From assembly GCF_023721415.1 (NCBI RefSeq), contig NZ_JAMQVC010000002.1, forward strand, positions 1-64,000: a stretch of DNA of 64,000 nt, in the 5' to 3' direction. A model generated the notes under the pieces. That model was not told the DNA's origin and did no database searches. It saw only the letters and a list, made by a program, of their open reading frames with translations. The translations under genes were made by a program, and so were the position numbers. Positions 1 to 7,615 of the stretch are shown piece after piece. The stretch's first letter is position 1; each line of letters starts with the position of its first letter. The stretch is from Galbibacter mesophilus (GTDB lineage Bacteria; Bacteroidota; Bacteroidia; Flavobacteriales; Flavobacteriaceae).

Positions 1-12
1 ATGGCCAAGACT

Positions 13-121
<109 letters not shown>

Positions 122-128
122 TTTTAGG

Positions 129-165
129 ATCCCGACTTCCATTTGGAACGTCGGGATTTTTTTTG
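129..165 (+). terminator. rRNA operon terminator
   Basis: ATCCCGAC (129-136) pairs with GTCGGGAT (150-157). The inner stem TTCC/GGAA extends it past one bulged C, and a run of T follows. It lies 8 bases after the 5S rRNA. Confidence 0.9.
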
Positions 166-471
166 CCCAATCCGGCCGTCCCCGCCCGAAAGGAACTCTA
201 CAGTAAAAATCTTCATTTATATTATTTTTCTTAATTACAATAGGCATACCTTCCCTACATACTTGAATATGTTATTTGTTATTGGAATATAGGATATGTG
301 GATAATCACTTTTTTGAATTAATAGATTAACAATTTTTGGGAGCAAGAGACCTCAAAATTGCTTGTTTTTGACTAATTTTGATGTTCAGCGCTAAATACA
401 AGAAAACGTAACGTAATTGTTTATTGGAATAGATTGTATTTAAACCTGTGTAAACAAAAAACAACACTATT
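166..471. other. Gene-free leader between rRNA operon and mutL operon
   Basis: No open frame or RNA structure stands out. A perfect -7 match TAATTTTG lies at 374-381 on the plus strand, about 90 bases before the next gene, but no TTG sits at the usual -33 distance. It is only a weak promoter candidate for the mutL operon. Confidence 0.4.
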
Positions 472-765
472 TTGGGACTTCCATCACTTTTTAAGACTAG
501 AGGGAATAAGTCGTATAACTATACGCCTCGATATTATGATGAAAGAAAAGAACGTTTAGAAGAGCTTAAAAAAAGTAAGGAAAAACGTTCTGATGATGAG
601 TATTTTAAAGGATATCGAAGAAAGAGTTTTAGGGATGATTGGAAAACAGTGCGAAAATCCCGATCCAATGACAATTCCCGACTTCGTCTTGTTGTTATTT
701 TCATAATCCTTTTAATGTTTGCAATTGCAGCGATACGTTATATTAATTTAGATTCTCTTATTTAA
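472..765 (+). CDS. Small membrane-anchored protein upstream of mutL
   Basis: This is a 97-residue protein of unknown function. It has a very basic, charged N-terminal two-thirds with a conserved-looking NYTPRYYDERKERLEEL segment, then one C-terminal transmembrane helix (about residues 73-90). In flavobacteria the equivalent small gene beside mutL is often labelled 'riboflavin synthase subunit beta'; nothing in this sequence supports that enzyme function. The start is TTG at 472; no ATG is available in frame upstream, and the length fits the family. Its stop codon shares one base with the mutL start, so the two are probably translationally coupled. Confidence 0.75.
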   Translation: MGLPSLFKTRGNKSYNYTPRYYDERKERLEELKKSKEKRSDDEYFKGYRRKSFRDDWKTVRKSRSNDNSRLRLVVIFIILLMFAIAAIRYINLDSLI

Positions 766-2600
766 TGGCAGATATTATTCAGCTTTTACCAGATCATGTT
801 GCTAATCAAATTGCGGCAGGAGAGGTGGTACAAAGACCGGCTTCTGTTGTTAAAGAACTTATTGAAAATGCGGTTGATGCTGGCAGTTCTTCTATTAAAT
901 TGATTATAAAGGATGCTGGTAAAACGCTTATACAGGTTGTTGACAATGGCAAGGGGATGAGTCCAACCGATGCTCGTCTGTCTTTTGAGCGACACGCAAC
1001 TTCTAAAATTAAGTCGGCTGAAGACCTTTTTCAACTTCATACCAAAGGATTTCGCGGAGAAGCTTTGGCTTCTATTGCAGCGATTGCACATGTAGAAATG
1101 AATACGTGTTTGGAGGATGAAGAAGTAGGTACGCATCTTAAAATTGAGGGAAGTGAAGTGGTTGCTCAGGATGTTACTGTTACCCCGAAAGGAACTTCTT
1201 TATTGGTTAAAAATTTATTTTTTAATATTCCCGCTCGCAGGAATTTCCTGAAATCTGATACGGTAGAATTACGCCATATCATAGATGAGTTTCACCGAGT
1301 AGCACTAGCACATCCTTCTATTGAATTTGATTTTTATAACAATGGCAGCGAGTTATTTAAACTTCCAGCTTCCAATTTGAGACAACGTATTGTTCATATC
1401 TTTGGAGGAAAAACCAATGAAAAATTGGTTCCCGTAGAAGAAGATACCGAAGTTGTCAATCTTAGTGGTTTTATTTGTAAACCCGAATTTGCAAAAAAAA
1501 CAAGGGGGGAGCAGTTTTTCTTTGTCAACAATAGGTTTGTTAAAAATTCTTATTTACATCACGCTGTTTGTAGTGCGTTTGAAGGTTTGATAAAAGAACA
1601 AACGCATCCGAGTTATTTTTTGTTTTTAGAGGTAGATCCATCAGGAATAGATATTAATATTCATCCGACTAAAACAGAAGTGAAGTTTGATGATGAACAC
1701 GCGTTGTACGCTATTTTGCGCTCTTCCGTAAAACATAGCTTGGGTCAGTTCAACGTAGCACCGGTGTTGGATTTTGATCGAGATTCTAATTTGGATACTC
1801 CATACAATTATAAAACTAGAAGCGCTGACTTTCCTTCTGTAGAGGTAGATGTTAATTTTAATCCGTTCGAGAAAGAGAATAAGGGGAGTGTTTCTGTTCA
1901 TTATCCCAAGAAAGAAAAGCAAACGGGGAGCTGGGAGAGTCTTTATGTAGGTTTGGAAAGAAAATCAGATTTTAGTTCTATTGAGTTAGAATCAGAAGAA
2001 GTTACAGGCTCATTATTTAAAGATGAAACTGAAGAACCTTCCGCAACTACCTATCAATTACATCGAAAATATATTGTTACTACAATAAAATCTGGCATGG
2101 TGATCATCAATCAGCATCGGGCACATCAAAGGGTTTTGTATGAACAATATTTAAAGAATATTACGGTAGACAAGGGAGTTAGTCAGCAGCTACTTTTTCC
2201 GTTGACATTGAGTTTTTCCCCTTCAGAAATAGCATTACTTAAAGATCTTCAAGATAGTTTGGAGAATACAGGATTCATTTTTTCTGACTTTAAAGAAGAT
2301 GAAGTTGAAGTTACCGGTATACCGTTGAATATTTCAGAAAGTGAAGTGGGGATGATTGTAGATCAACTATTGTCGGATTTCCAAGCGGAAGTTCCCGAAA
2401 GTTCTCTATCCCAAGCCGATATTCTGGCCAAAGCTATGTGTAAAACCTTAGCTGTTAAGAGTGGAGAGGTTTTGAATTTGGCATCTCAAGAAGCGTTGGT
2501 TAATAATCTTTTTGCTACCAAAGAACCCACGGTTTCTCCTTTTAATAGGCCAACATATATTACCATGACCGTAGAAGAAATAGATAAAAGATTTTTATAA
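765..2600 (+). CDS. mutL: DNA mismatch repair protein MutL
   Basis: MutL links mismatch recognition by MutS to strand removal. The N-terminal GHKL ATPase is clear: ELIENAVDAG (residues 31-40, Mg-binding Asn35), DNGKGM near 61-66, then GFRGEALASI. The C-terminal dimerisation domain is present and total length (611) is normal. The C-terminal endonuclease site known from MutL proteins of bacteria without MutH looks lost: the DQHA-x2-E-x4-E motif reads NQHRAHQRVLYE (from residue 449), and CPHGRP reads SPFNRP near residue 591. It overlaps the preceding small gene by one base and is followed after 21 bases by the rhomboid gene. Confidence 0.97.
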   Translation: MADIIQLLPDHVANQIAAGEVVQRPASVVKELIENAVDAGSSSIKLIIKDAGKTLIQVVDNGKGMSPTDARLSFERHATSKIKSAEDLFQLHTKGFRGEALASIAAIAHVEMNTCLEDEEVGTHLKIEGSEVVAQDVTVTPKGTSLLVKNLFFNIPARRNFLKSDTVELRHIIDEFHRVALAHPSIEFDFYNNGSELFKLPASNLRQRIVHIFGGKTNEKLVPVEEDTEVVNLSGFICKPEFAKKTRGEQFFFVNNRFVKNSYLHHAVCSAFEGLIKEQTHPSYFLFLEVDPSGIDINIHPTKTEVKFDDEHALYAILRSSVKHSLGQFNVAPVLDFDRDSNLDTPYNYKTRSADFPSVEVDVNFNPFEKENKGSVSVHYPKKEKQTGSWESLYVGLERKSDFSSIELESEEVTGSLFKDETEEPSATTYQLHRKYIVTTIKSGMVIINQHRAHQRVLYEQYLKNITVDKGVSQQLLFPLTLSFSPSEIALLKDLQDSLENTGFIFSDFKEDEVEVTGIPLNISESEVGMIVDQLLSDFQAEVPESSLSQADILAKAMCKTLAVKSGEVLNLASQEALVNNLFATKEPTVSPFNRPTYITMTVEEIDKRFL

Positions 2601-2621
2601 TATTGAAATAAATTCCAAATA

Positions 2622-3365
2622 ATGGGCAGAATTACAGATGCAGTAAAGCATTTATTAATTATAAACGTGTTGTTTTTTATAGCGACACAGCTTTTAGGAC
2701 AGCAGATGTATGACCTGTTTTCCTTATGGTTTCCTAAAAACGAACATTTTCAGCTCTGGCAAGTAGCCACCCATATGTTTATGCATGGAGGATTTATGCA
2801 TATTCTTTTCAATATGTATGCCCTATGGGCTTTTGGAACTCCATTGGAACAAATGTGGGGCAGAAATAAGTTTTTCTTTTTTTATTTTTCCGCAGGATTA
2901 GGGGCAGCACTTATTCATACTCTTGTTAACTATTATTATTTTAATGATGGTTTGCAGACATTGGTAGCCAATGGTTATAATGAGGCGAATATTATGGATA
3001 TCATCAGTCAAGGAAAATACGACACTTCCTGGCGAGAGATTATGGGCGAATCTACCATGAAAAACTTTTTAAGTGCTTACATGACGCCTGCCGTTGGAGC
3101 TTCCGGGGCGATTTATGGAATTTTAGTCGCTTTCGGGATGATGTTTCCAAATGCAGAGCTTATGCTTATTTTTCTGCCGGTACCTATTAAAGCAAAATAC
3201 TTTATCCCGGGGTTAATATTATTGGATTTATTCTCGGGCATTACAGGTTTTTCGGTGTTCGGCGGGGGTATTGCACACTTTGCCCATATTGGAGGCGCAC
3301 TTTTTGGTTTTATTATGATGTGGTATTGGAAACGAAATCAATTTAATAATAACAGGTGGAATTAA
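2622..3365 (+). CDS. Rhomboid family intramembrane serine protease
   Basis: This 247-residue polytopic inner-membrane protein probably cleaves substrate proteins within the membrane. The catalytic Ser is in GASGAIYG (Ser161) and the catalytic His in AHIGGALFG (His222). The helix-2 signature HILFNMYALWAFG (residues 60-72) carries the oxyanion-stabilising His/Asn. The gene lies 21 bases after mutL in the same direction and probably belongs to that operon. Its substrate is unknown. Confidence 0.93.
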   Translation: MGRITDAVKHLLIINVLFFIATQLLGQQMYDLFSLWFPKNEHFQLWQVATHMFMHGGFMHILFNMYALWAFGTPLEQMWGRNKFFFFYFSAGLGAALIHTLVNYYYFNDGLQTLVANGYNEANIMDIISQGKYDTSWREIMGESTMKNFLSAYMTPAVGASGAIYGILVAFGMMFPNAELMLIFLPVPIKAKYFIPGLILLDLFSGITGFSVFGGGIAHFAHIGGALFGFIMMWYWKRNQFNNNRWN

Positions 3366-3412
3366 CCTTTATCTCGATACATCAATTTCCCGATAGTTGA
3401 ATAAAAGCTTTT

Positions 3413-3655
3413 TTATTTTTCTTTGTAATACACTCCTCGATGGGGTTTTAAGGCATCGCGAACGGGAATCATATTTTCTTGTTCTACAACGAGGAAGGCT
3501 ATAGAATGTTCGTTTGGGATTATTTCTTCAGTGCCAGATTTTAGGTAAGGTAAATTTTGAGTGGTCATGAACTCCTGTAAATGAATTTCATAATGTTCTG
3601 CAGTTTTTAAAGCGGTGGGACTTCTAAAATCCCATATAAGTTTCAATAAAGGCAT
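3413..3655 (-). CDS. Small conserved-looking protein of unknown function
   Basis: This 80-residue soluble protein has no signal peptide or transmembrane helix. I do not recognise the family. Mixed charged and aliphatic composition, absence of low complexity and its position as the only frame in the gap between convergent rhomboid and divergent isomerase genes suggest a real gene. A TATCTTTGC -7 element sits 14 bases before its ATG on the minus strand. Confidence 0.6.
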   Translation of the reverse strand: MPLLKLIWDFRSPTALKTAEHYEIHLQEFMTTQNLPYLKSGTEEIIPNEHSIAFLVVEQENMIPVRDALKPHRGVYYKEK

Positions 3656-3668
3656 TTTGTTATTTTTT

Positions 3669-3677
3669 GCAAAGATA
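3669..3677 (-). promoter_or_regulatory. Candidate -7 element for the 80-residue gene
   Basis: The minus strand reads TATCTTTGC, a perfect match to the Bacteroidota -7 consensus TAnnTTTG. No clear TTG lies at the -33 distance, so confidence is modest. Confidence 0.4.
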
Positions 3678-3778
3678 GTTTCATTTTCAAAATGGATGCC
3701 CTTTTTTTCTTCAGCAGAAATAAAAATGCATTTTAGCGTCTAATGCCTACCAACTATCTTATAGCGTTGTTAAAATAC

Positions 3779-3808
3779 TTGATTAGTACCCCCTAATTGT
3801 TATTTTTG
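3779..3808 (+). promoter_or_regulatory. Bacteroidota-type promoter of the periplasmic isomerase operon
   Basis: TTG at 3779-3781, a 19-base spacer and TATTTTTG at 3801-3808 match the sigma-ABfr consensus TTG-N19-TAnnTTTG exactly. Transcription would start near 3815, about 30 bases before the first ATG of the operon. Confidence 0.75.
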
Positions 3809-3845
3809 TCGGAATTGAAGCCTGGGCTTTAATAATAATTCTAGA

Positions 3846-4721
3846 ATGCGCAAGAATCTTTATTTTATATTTTCGTTTTTATTGATGACTTCCTGTGGTT
3901 ATTTTACTTCAGAACCAGTGGAAAATCCTGTGGCCAGGGTAGGCGAAAATTACCTTTTAAAATCCGATTTAAAAAAGAATATCAATACCGATAAGATTTC
4001 AAAGGAAGACAGTATTGTCATAGCCAATGACATCATAAAAAATTGGGCACAACAGCAATTACTTTTGGAAAAAGCAAAGCTGAACCTTTCGGATGAAAAA
4101 CAAATGGAGTTTGAAGAATTAGTAAGGCAGTACCGAGCAGACCTTTATATTAATGCTTACAAGGAAGGGCTAGTGGAAAAATCCATGGACACGACCGTTA
4201 CGTATGCAGAGTTGGAACGTTTCTACCAAGAGCACAAAGAGAATTTTAAGCTGAATGAAGATTTAGTAAGGTTACGTTATGTTATGCTTTCCAATGATTT
4301 TTCGGAAACGGATAAAGTGCGGGATGCTTTCAAGAGATTTAATAGTAAAGACAAAAAGTATCTTAAGAATGCTGCGTTGAAATTTAATGCCTATTCTTTT
4401 AATGATTCCATTTGGGTAAAATCTTCTTCAGTTGTACAAAAAATACCTGGAATCCACTCAGATAATAAGAACGATTATTTAAAAAAATCACATTTTTTTC
4501 AGCTATCCGATTCTTTAGGAGTATATTTGGTGGTTGTAAATGAAGTGCTTAATAGAACGGAAATTGCTCCGTTGGAATATGTAGAACCAACGGTAAAGAA
4601 AATTATATTGAACAAAAGAAAGTTGGAATTCATTAAAAACTTAGAAAAAGATCTTTTAGATGAAGCCACACGAAAGAAAGAGTTTGAAGTATATACCAAA
4701 CAAAAGAATAGTAAAAAATAG
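3846..4721 (+). CDS. SurA-related periplasmic chaperone lipoprotein
   Basis: This 291-residue protein has a lipoprotein signal (LLMTSCG, Cys17). It is rich in charged helices and resembles the N-terminal chaperone region of SurA/PpiC proteins; I see no clear catalytic parvulin domain. It probably assists outer-membrane protein folding in the periplasm together with the adjacent isomerase. It is the first gene after a strong consensus promoter, and its stop codon ends immediately before the start region of the SurA-like gene, indicating an operon. Confidence 0.75.
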   Translation: MRKNLYFIFSFLLMTSCGYFTSEPVENPVARVGENYLLKSDLKKNINTDKISKEDSIVIANDIIKNWAQQQLLLEKAKLNLSDEKQMEFEELVRQYRADLYINAYKEGLVEKSMDTTVTYAELERFYQEHKENFKLNEDLVRLRYVMLSNDFSETDKVRDAFKRFNSKDKKYLKNAALKFNAYSFNDSIWVKSSSVVQKIPGIHSDNKNDYLKKSHFFQLSDSLGVYLVVVNEVLNRTEIAPLEYVEPTVKKIILNKRKLEFIKNLEKDLLDEATRKKEFEVYTKQKNSKK

Positions 4722-4728
4722 AATGGAA

Positions 4729-6198
4729 ATGAAAAGAATTATAGGTGTCGTAGGAGGAATGTTGATGATGGCTACCATGCCAATTTTTGCCCAAGAAACA
4801 ACGGTGGATACTGTTGCCGTTGAGAGTAATAGTTTTGTGGTAAGTAACGACACTACCAATGTTGGAGAAGGGGTTTCTGTAAAGAATGATAGCGTACCAG
4901 TGGATAATACTCGTGAAAAAATTGATGGGGTTGCTTCTGTGGTAGGTGATTACGTTATTTTGGAATCTGATATCGATAAAAGTTTTCTAGATATGAAAAC
5001 CCAAGGAGTTGCCACAGCTAACATTTCTCGTTGCCAAGTTCTTGGGAAACTAATGGAAGACAAGCTTTATGCACACCAAGCGATACAAGATAGTATTGTG
5101 GTTTCCGATGTAGAAATAAATAGTACCGTAGATAGACAATTGCAATTCTTATTGTCGCAACCGCAAATAGGTTCAATGGAAAAGCTGGTAGCTTTCTATG
5201 GAAAAGAGGATGAGCAAAGTTTAAGGGAAGAACTTTTTAAGGTTGTGAAGGCACAGGAACTTTCACGAAGAATGCAGGCAAAGGTGGTAGAGGGAATAGA
5301 AATTACACCTGAAGAAGTGCGCCAGTGGTATACCAATATCCCAGATGACGAGCGCCCTGTATTTGGTGATGAAGTAGAGATAGCACAGATTGTGAAAATC
5401 CCTGAACCTTCGAAGGAAGAAGTGGAAAAAACCATAAATAAACTGAAAGAGTTTAAAAGGGATGTAGAAGAGAACGGCTCTAGTTTTGCCATCAAGCAAA
5501 CTTTATATTCTGAAGATCCTGGGAAAGCTCAGAATGGAGGTGTTTATTCAATTACTAAAAAATCGGGATTCGTACAGGAATTCAAAGATGCTGCCTTTAG
5601 TTTAAAACAAGGGGAGATTTCCGAGCCTTTTAAAACTGAATTTGGGTACCATATTTTATATGTAGAAAAAATAAGAGGGCAGGAGCGCGATGTTCGCCAT
5701 ATATTATTACGTCCAGAGATTTCCAGCGAAGCTATTGAAGATACTAAAGCAGAATTGGATAGTATCCGTTCTAAAATTATGCAAGGTAAGTTTACATTTG
5801 AGGAAGCTGCCCGAAATTTTTCTGATGAAAAGGAGACACGTTTTGATGGAGGTGTATTAAGAAACCCAGAAACATTCGATACTAAGTTTGAGCTTACTAA
5901 AATGGACCCTGCGTTGTACGGACAAATTAGTCCGCTACAGGGAGATGAAATTTCCCAGCCTTTAATGGAGGAAACACGTACGGGAGTTCAGTTTAAGCTG
6001 CTGAAAGTTATTAATCGTTTCAAATCCCATAAGGCAGATTACTCACAGGATTATGTTAAGATTAAAGAGTTGGCATTAAAGGAGAAACAGTTCAAGGAAA
6101 TTGGGGAATGGATGGAAGAGAAAATTGAAGACACCTATATTAATGTAGCTCCAGATAATAGAGACTGCGATTTCGCCAATAACTGGTCAAAAAAATAA
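4729..6198 (+). CDS. surA: SurA-like peptidyl-prolyl cis-trans isomerase (two parvulin domains)
   Basis: This is a periplasmic chaperone and proline isomerase for outer-membrane protein biogenesis. A signal peptide (MKRIIGVVGGMLMMATMPIF, cleaved near AQ) is followed by a SurA N-terminal helical domain starting around DGVASVVGDYVILESD, then two parvulin repeats. The first contains NGGVYSI and SEPFKTEFGYHILYVEKI; the second starts at RDVRHILLRP. A longer frame opens at 4660 inside the previous gene, but its extra residues precede a normal signal peptide. ATG 4723 and ATG 4729 are both possible; 4729 puts the basic MKR first. The tail of the operon is the MoxR gene, 19 bases downstream. Confidence 0.9.
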   Translation: MKRIIGVVGGMLMMATMPIFAQETTVDTVAVESNSFVVSNDTTNVGEGVSVKNDSVPVDNTREKIDGVASVVGDYVILESDIDKSFLDMKTQGVATANISRCQVLGKLMEDKLYAHQAIQDSIVVSDVEINSTVDRQLQFLLSQPQIGSMEKLVAFYGKEDEQSLREELFKVVKAQELSRRMQAKVVEGIEITPEEVRQWYTNIPDDERPVFGDEVEIAQIVKIPEPSKEEVEKTINKLKEFKRDVEENGSSFAIKQTLYSEDPGKAQNGGVYSITKKSGFVQEFKDAAFSLKQGEISEPFKTEFGYHILYVEKIRGQERDVRHILLRPEISSEAIEDTKAELDSIRSKIMQGKFTFEEAARNFSDEKETRFDGGVLRNPETFDTKFELTKMDPALYGQISPLQGDEISQPLMEETRTGVQFKLLKVINRFKSHKADYSQDYVKIKELALKEKQFKEIGEWMEEKIEDTYINVAPDNRDCDFANNWSKK

Positions 6199-6217
6199 AA
6201 CCACCAACACCAACCCC

Positions 6218-7171
6218 ATGTCTGACGTTACTGCTGTAGAAAATCTAGTAAAAAAGCACGCTGCACTTAAGAAAGAAATAGCCAAGGTTATTATCGGTCA
6301 GGAGCATGTTGTAGACGAAATATTGTTGTCTATTTATTCTGGAGGTCATGCCTTGTTAATAGGAGTGCCTGGATTGGCAAAAACCTTAATGGTAAATACT
6401 ATTGCTACTGCTTTGGGATTGGATTTTAAAAGGATTCAGTTTACACCGGATTTAATGCCCAGTGACATATTGGGGAGTGAAATATTAGATAAGAATCGGG
6501 AGTTTACCTTTTTAAAAGGACCCATTTTCTCAAATATTATTTTGGCGGATGAAATTAACCGAACACCTCCCAAAACGCAGTCCGCTTTGTTGGAGGCTAT
6601 GCAGGAAAGAGCGGTAACGGTAGCTGGACATCACTACAAACTTGCGTTGCCTTATTTTGTGTTGGCTACCCAAAACCCTATTGAGCAGGAAGGGACGTAT
6701 CCATTGCCCGAAGCCCAATTAGATAGGTTTATGTTTGCCATTAATTTGGAGTATCCATCTTTTGAAGAGGAAGTGGCCGTTGTAAAGGCTACTACAACAG
6801 ACGACGCTGTTACAGTTAATTCGTTATTTACAGCGGAAGAAATTGTTTCCATTCAGCATTTAATACGTCGTGTGCCAGTAGCAGATAATGTTGTTGAATA
6901 TGCTGTTAAATTAGTTGGAAAAACCCGTCCTGGAAGTAATTTGGCAACCGACAACGTTAATCAGTACGTAGATTGGGGAGCGGGACCGAGAGCTTCTCAA
7001 AATCTAATTTTGGCCGCAAAGGCGCATGCCGTGGTAAACGGAAAATTCTCTCCTGATATCGAGGATATTCAAGCCGTTTCCAAAGGAATCTTAAGACACC
7101 GTGTACTTAAAAATTACAAAGCTGACGCAGAAGGTGTTTCCATAGAAGAAATAATTACTTCTTTATTTTAG
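6218..7171 (+). CDS. MoxR family AAA+ ATPase
   Basis: This 317-residue cytoplasmic AAA+ ATPase has Walker A GVPGLAKT (residues 49-56) and Walker B ILADEIN (Asp111, Glu112) followed by the MoxR signature RTPPKTQSALLEAMQE. MoxR proteins act as chaperone-like ATPases, usually next to DUF58 and von Willebrand A-domain partners. Here no such partner follows; the next 440 bases are gene-free. It lies 19 bases after the SurA-like gene and is probably the last gene of that operon. Confidence 0.93.
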   Translation: MSDVTAVENLVKKHAALKKEIAKVIIGQEHVVDEILLSIYSGGHALLIGVPGLAKTLMVNTIATALGLDFKRIQFTPDLMPSDILGSEILDKNREFTFLKGPIFSNIILADEINRTPPKTQSALLEAMQERAVTVAGHHYKLALPYFVLATQNPIEQEGTYPLPEAQLDRFMFAINLEYPSFEEEVAVVKATTTDDAVTVNSLFTAEEIVSIQHLIRRVPVADNVVEYAVKLVGKTRPGSNLATDNVNQYVDWGAGPRASQNLILAAKAHAVVNGKFSPDIEDIQAVSKGILRHRVLKNYKADAEGVSIEEIITSLF

Positions 7172-7181
7172 GAAAGAGCCT

Positions 7182-7244
7182 GATGCTGGAAGCCGGAAGC
7201 TCGATGCTGGAAGTCTGAAGTTAAAGGTTAAAAGTTAAAAGTAT
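7182..7244. repeat. In-phase 7-bp repeat array, G/A-rich arm
   Basis: Nine consecutive heptamers keep a perfect 7-base register: GATGCTG, GAAGCCG, GAAGCTC, GATGCTG, GAAGTCT, GAAGTTA, AAGGTTA, AAAGTTA, AAAGTAT. The order of variants (GATGCTG, then GAAGTTA, then AAAGTTA) matches that in the array at 51795-51906. It starts 10 bases after the moxR stop. Confidence 0.7.
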
Positions 7245-7284
7245 TCAGTTTTTAAATTGACACACTTTATTGAACGCTCCGTAC

Positions 7285-7361
7285 AACCTCGAACCCCTCC
7301 AACACCCAGTAGCCAAACCCAACTTCCCAATTAACTAATCAACCATCCCATTTCCCTCTCA
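7285..7361. repeat. Degenerate 7-bp repeat array, C-rich inverted arm
   Basis: About eleven heptamers of the form CCAANNC (for example CCAACAC, CCAGTAG, CCAAACC, CAACTTC, CCAATTA, CCATTTC) run in register. Their complement resembles the G/A-rich arm at 7182-7244, so the two form a loose inverted pair 40 bases apart with no gene between. The rest of 7362-7574 is AT-rich with nothing recognisable. Confidence 0.5.
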
Positions 7362-7574
7362 ACTTTTTTAACAAAAAACTACGAGTTTGATAATCAAACC
7401 ATCGGAATCTTAGTAAATTAATTTTTTAGCTTCAGTGTTTTTGCTTAAATCTCAAAAAAGAAGAATTTATTTTGCCTAAAATCGGCTAAAAATTATTTTT
7501 AACTGAATTATTTTTAAAATTTCAGCAGGTGCTGAATGTTTTCTTAAAAACTTTATTAACTCTAGGGTTTTTCG

Positions 7575-7583
7575 TATTTTCGC
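7575..7583 (+). promoter_or_regulatory. Candidate -7 element of aconitase
   Basis: TATTTTCGC differs by one base from TAnnTTTGC and lies 33 bases before the aconitase ATG. No -33 TTG is seen at the normal distance. Confidence 0.35.
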
Positions 7584-7615
7584 ATCACTTTCAAATTAAA
7601 TAATATACAAATAAT

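Noticed and set aside
472-765. Riboflavin synthase subunit beta
   Set aside because: This label is often attached to the small gene beside mutL, but the sequence is a basic one-helix membrane protein without a synthase fold.
4660-4728. Longer N terminus for the SurA-like isomerase
   Set aside because: It overlaps the previous gene and places about 20 basic residues before a complete signal peptide.
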